DNA from: Caldilineaceae bacterium
GTDB taxonomy: Bacteria; Chloroflexota; Anaerolineae; Caldilineales; Caldilineaceae
Direction: 5' to 3'
Assembly (NCBI GenBank): GCA_026645635.1
Contig: JAPKMV010000302.1
Span: 1-5,255, forward strand
Length of the DNA stretch: 5,255 nucleotides
Of the stretch, positions 4,610-5,255 are shown piece by piece. The notes below the pieces were generated by a model that saw only the letters and a program-made list of their open reading frames with translations, searched no databases and had not been told where the DNA came from. Both the position numbers and the translations under genes were made by a program. The number at the start of each line of letters is the position of its first letter. Position 1 is the first letter of the stretch.

Positions 4610-5255
4610 ATGGAATCGTCCGAGCGATATCCCGGCTATGTTGCCAAGGTGGCGAAAGCGCTCAGCGCCGCAACGCAGTCGCTCTCCATCGACGAATTGG
4701 TTGAAGAGGTCGGTGGCCCCCGGTCCAGTAACCGCAACGCTCGCAGTGTGGTGCACCGGGCGCTGAAGGAACTGTTCCAGGCGGTGCCGGTGGCGCCGGG
4801 GCGCTATGGCTGGCTGTCCAACCTGCTGCGCGGCAGCTACCTGCGCCACACGCTGACGCCCGACGAAGTGCGCAAGGGACACCTGCTGCTCGATGAACTG
4901 GAACATGCGACCTTCTTTCCGCAGTTTTTCCAATATCACCGCGCCGACTCCCGCAAAGTCAAGGTCGAGTTTTTCGGCGGCGAGATGATCCAGGCCGATG
5001 CGGCCATCGAACGCAAGACCTGGTGTCTGCGCATCGGCAAACCGTTGATCGACTGGATCGACGAGCAGGGTGGCCAGGCGCACGACGATCTGATCATCGG
5101 CGTGCTGGATGCCGTCAGCGGCGTCTACACCCTGCGGCTGCAGCCTCGTGAGGTGCGCGACGAAGAGATGATCCAGACGCGCAACATGGAACTCGCCGCG
5201 CTGGCGGAGGAACTGGTCGCCGCCAGCCGCCGCGAACAGAAACTCGTCCCCACGT
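4610..5255 (+). CDS. Uncharacterised protein with winged-helix-like N-terminus (partial)
   Basis: I do not recognise this family. The 215 visible residues run off the window. Residues about 8-72 look like a winged helix, distantly like HARE-HTH: a helix YVAKVAKALSAA, then SIDELVEEVGG, a basic SSNRNARSVVHRALKEL helix, and a short wing VPVAPGRYGWL. Residues about 80-180 alternate strands and short helices (VKVEFFGGEMIQADAAIE; LIIGVLDAVSGVYTLRLQP), suggesting a mostly beta domain ending before a charged helix (181-210) that could be coiled coil. No catalytic motif, membrane segment or signal peptide is seen. The ATG at 4610 has AAGGAG (4599-4604) 5 nt upstream; an in-frame ATG at 4583 lacks a ribosome site and lies almost at the predicted transcript start. 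DNA binding is a guess from the N-terminus. Confidence 0.8.
   Translation, partial: MESSERYPGYVAKVAKALSAATQSLSIDELVEEVGGPRSSNRNARSVVHRALKELFQAVPVAPGRYGWLSNLLRGSYLRHTLTPDEVRKGHLLLDELEHATFFPQFFQYHRADSRKVKVEFFGGEMIQADAAIERKTWCLRIGKPLIDWIDEQGGQAHDDLIIGVLDAVSGVYTLRLQPREVRDEEMIQTRNMELAALAEELVAASRREQKLVPT

Noticed and set aside
4412..5083. A 223-codon open frame on the minus strand
   Set aside because: It runs antisense to the gene at 4610 and across its promoter, has no ribosome site I can support, and shows no domain.

Overview
This is a GC-rich bacterial window with five complete or nearly complete genes and two genes cut by the window edges. Gene content (anaerobic Ni-Fe CO dehydrogenase, a membrane-anchored diheme cytochrome c, a deoxynucleoside kinase-like protein) and a GGAT-rich nonamer palindromic repeat between genes suggest a Chloroflexota-type genome, probably environmental. 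That assignment is inference from recollection of similar sequences, not the result of a search.

Region 1-1441 is a leftward CO-dehydrogenase unit. Reading right to left, it starts with a gene (729-1301) that joins an excisionase/MerR-like helix-turn-helix to a heavy-metal-associated (HMA) fold whose CxxC is replaced by a Gly-Asp-His-His loop. Next comes cooS (720 to beyond base 1), the catalytic subunit of anaerobic CO dehydrogenase. The cooS Shine-Dalgarno overlaps the upstream stop codon. A second near-consensus Shine-Dalgarno lies inside the first gene, exactly before the HMA part, so the locus may make both the fusion and a free HMA protein. The simplest reading is a regulator plus metal-handling protein dedicated to CO dehydrogenase.

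Region 1442-2041 is a rightward P-loop kinase of the deoxynucleoside kinase type, divergent from the CODH unit. The shared spacer holds a 9-bp inverted repeat that could be an operator. Its 3' end meets a palindromic repeat (2055-2149) that sits at a convergent junction and supplies the stop codon of the facing gene.

Region 2146-4290 is a leftward two-gene unit. A zinc-ribbon threonine synthase-like PLP enzyme comes first, followed after 15 nt by a membrane-anchored diheme cytochrome c resembling thiosulfate dehydrogenase TsdA. The PLP enzyme gene carries a tandem 7-nt repeat that adds about ten Gly/Glu/Arg-rich residues.

Region 4291-4609 is a non-coding divergent spacer with a good sigma70-type promoter near its right end. 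Region 4610-5255 is the start of a rightward gene for an unrecognised protein with a winged-helix-like N-terminus, running off the window.

The most interesting element is the CODH-linked HTH/His-type HMA gene with its internal translation start.
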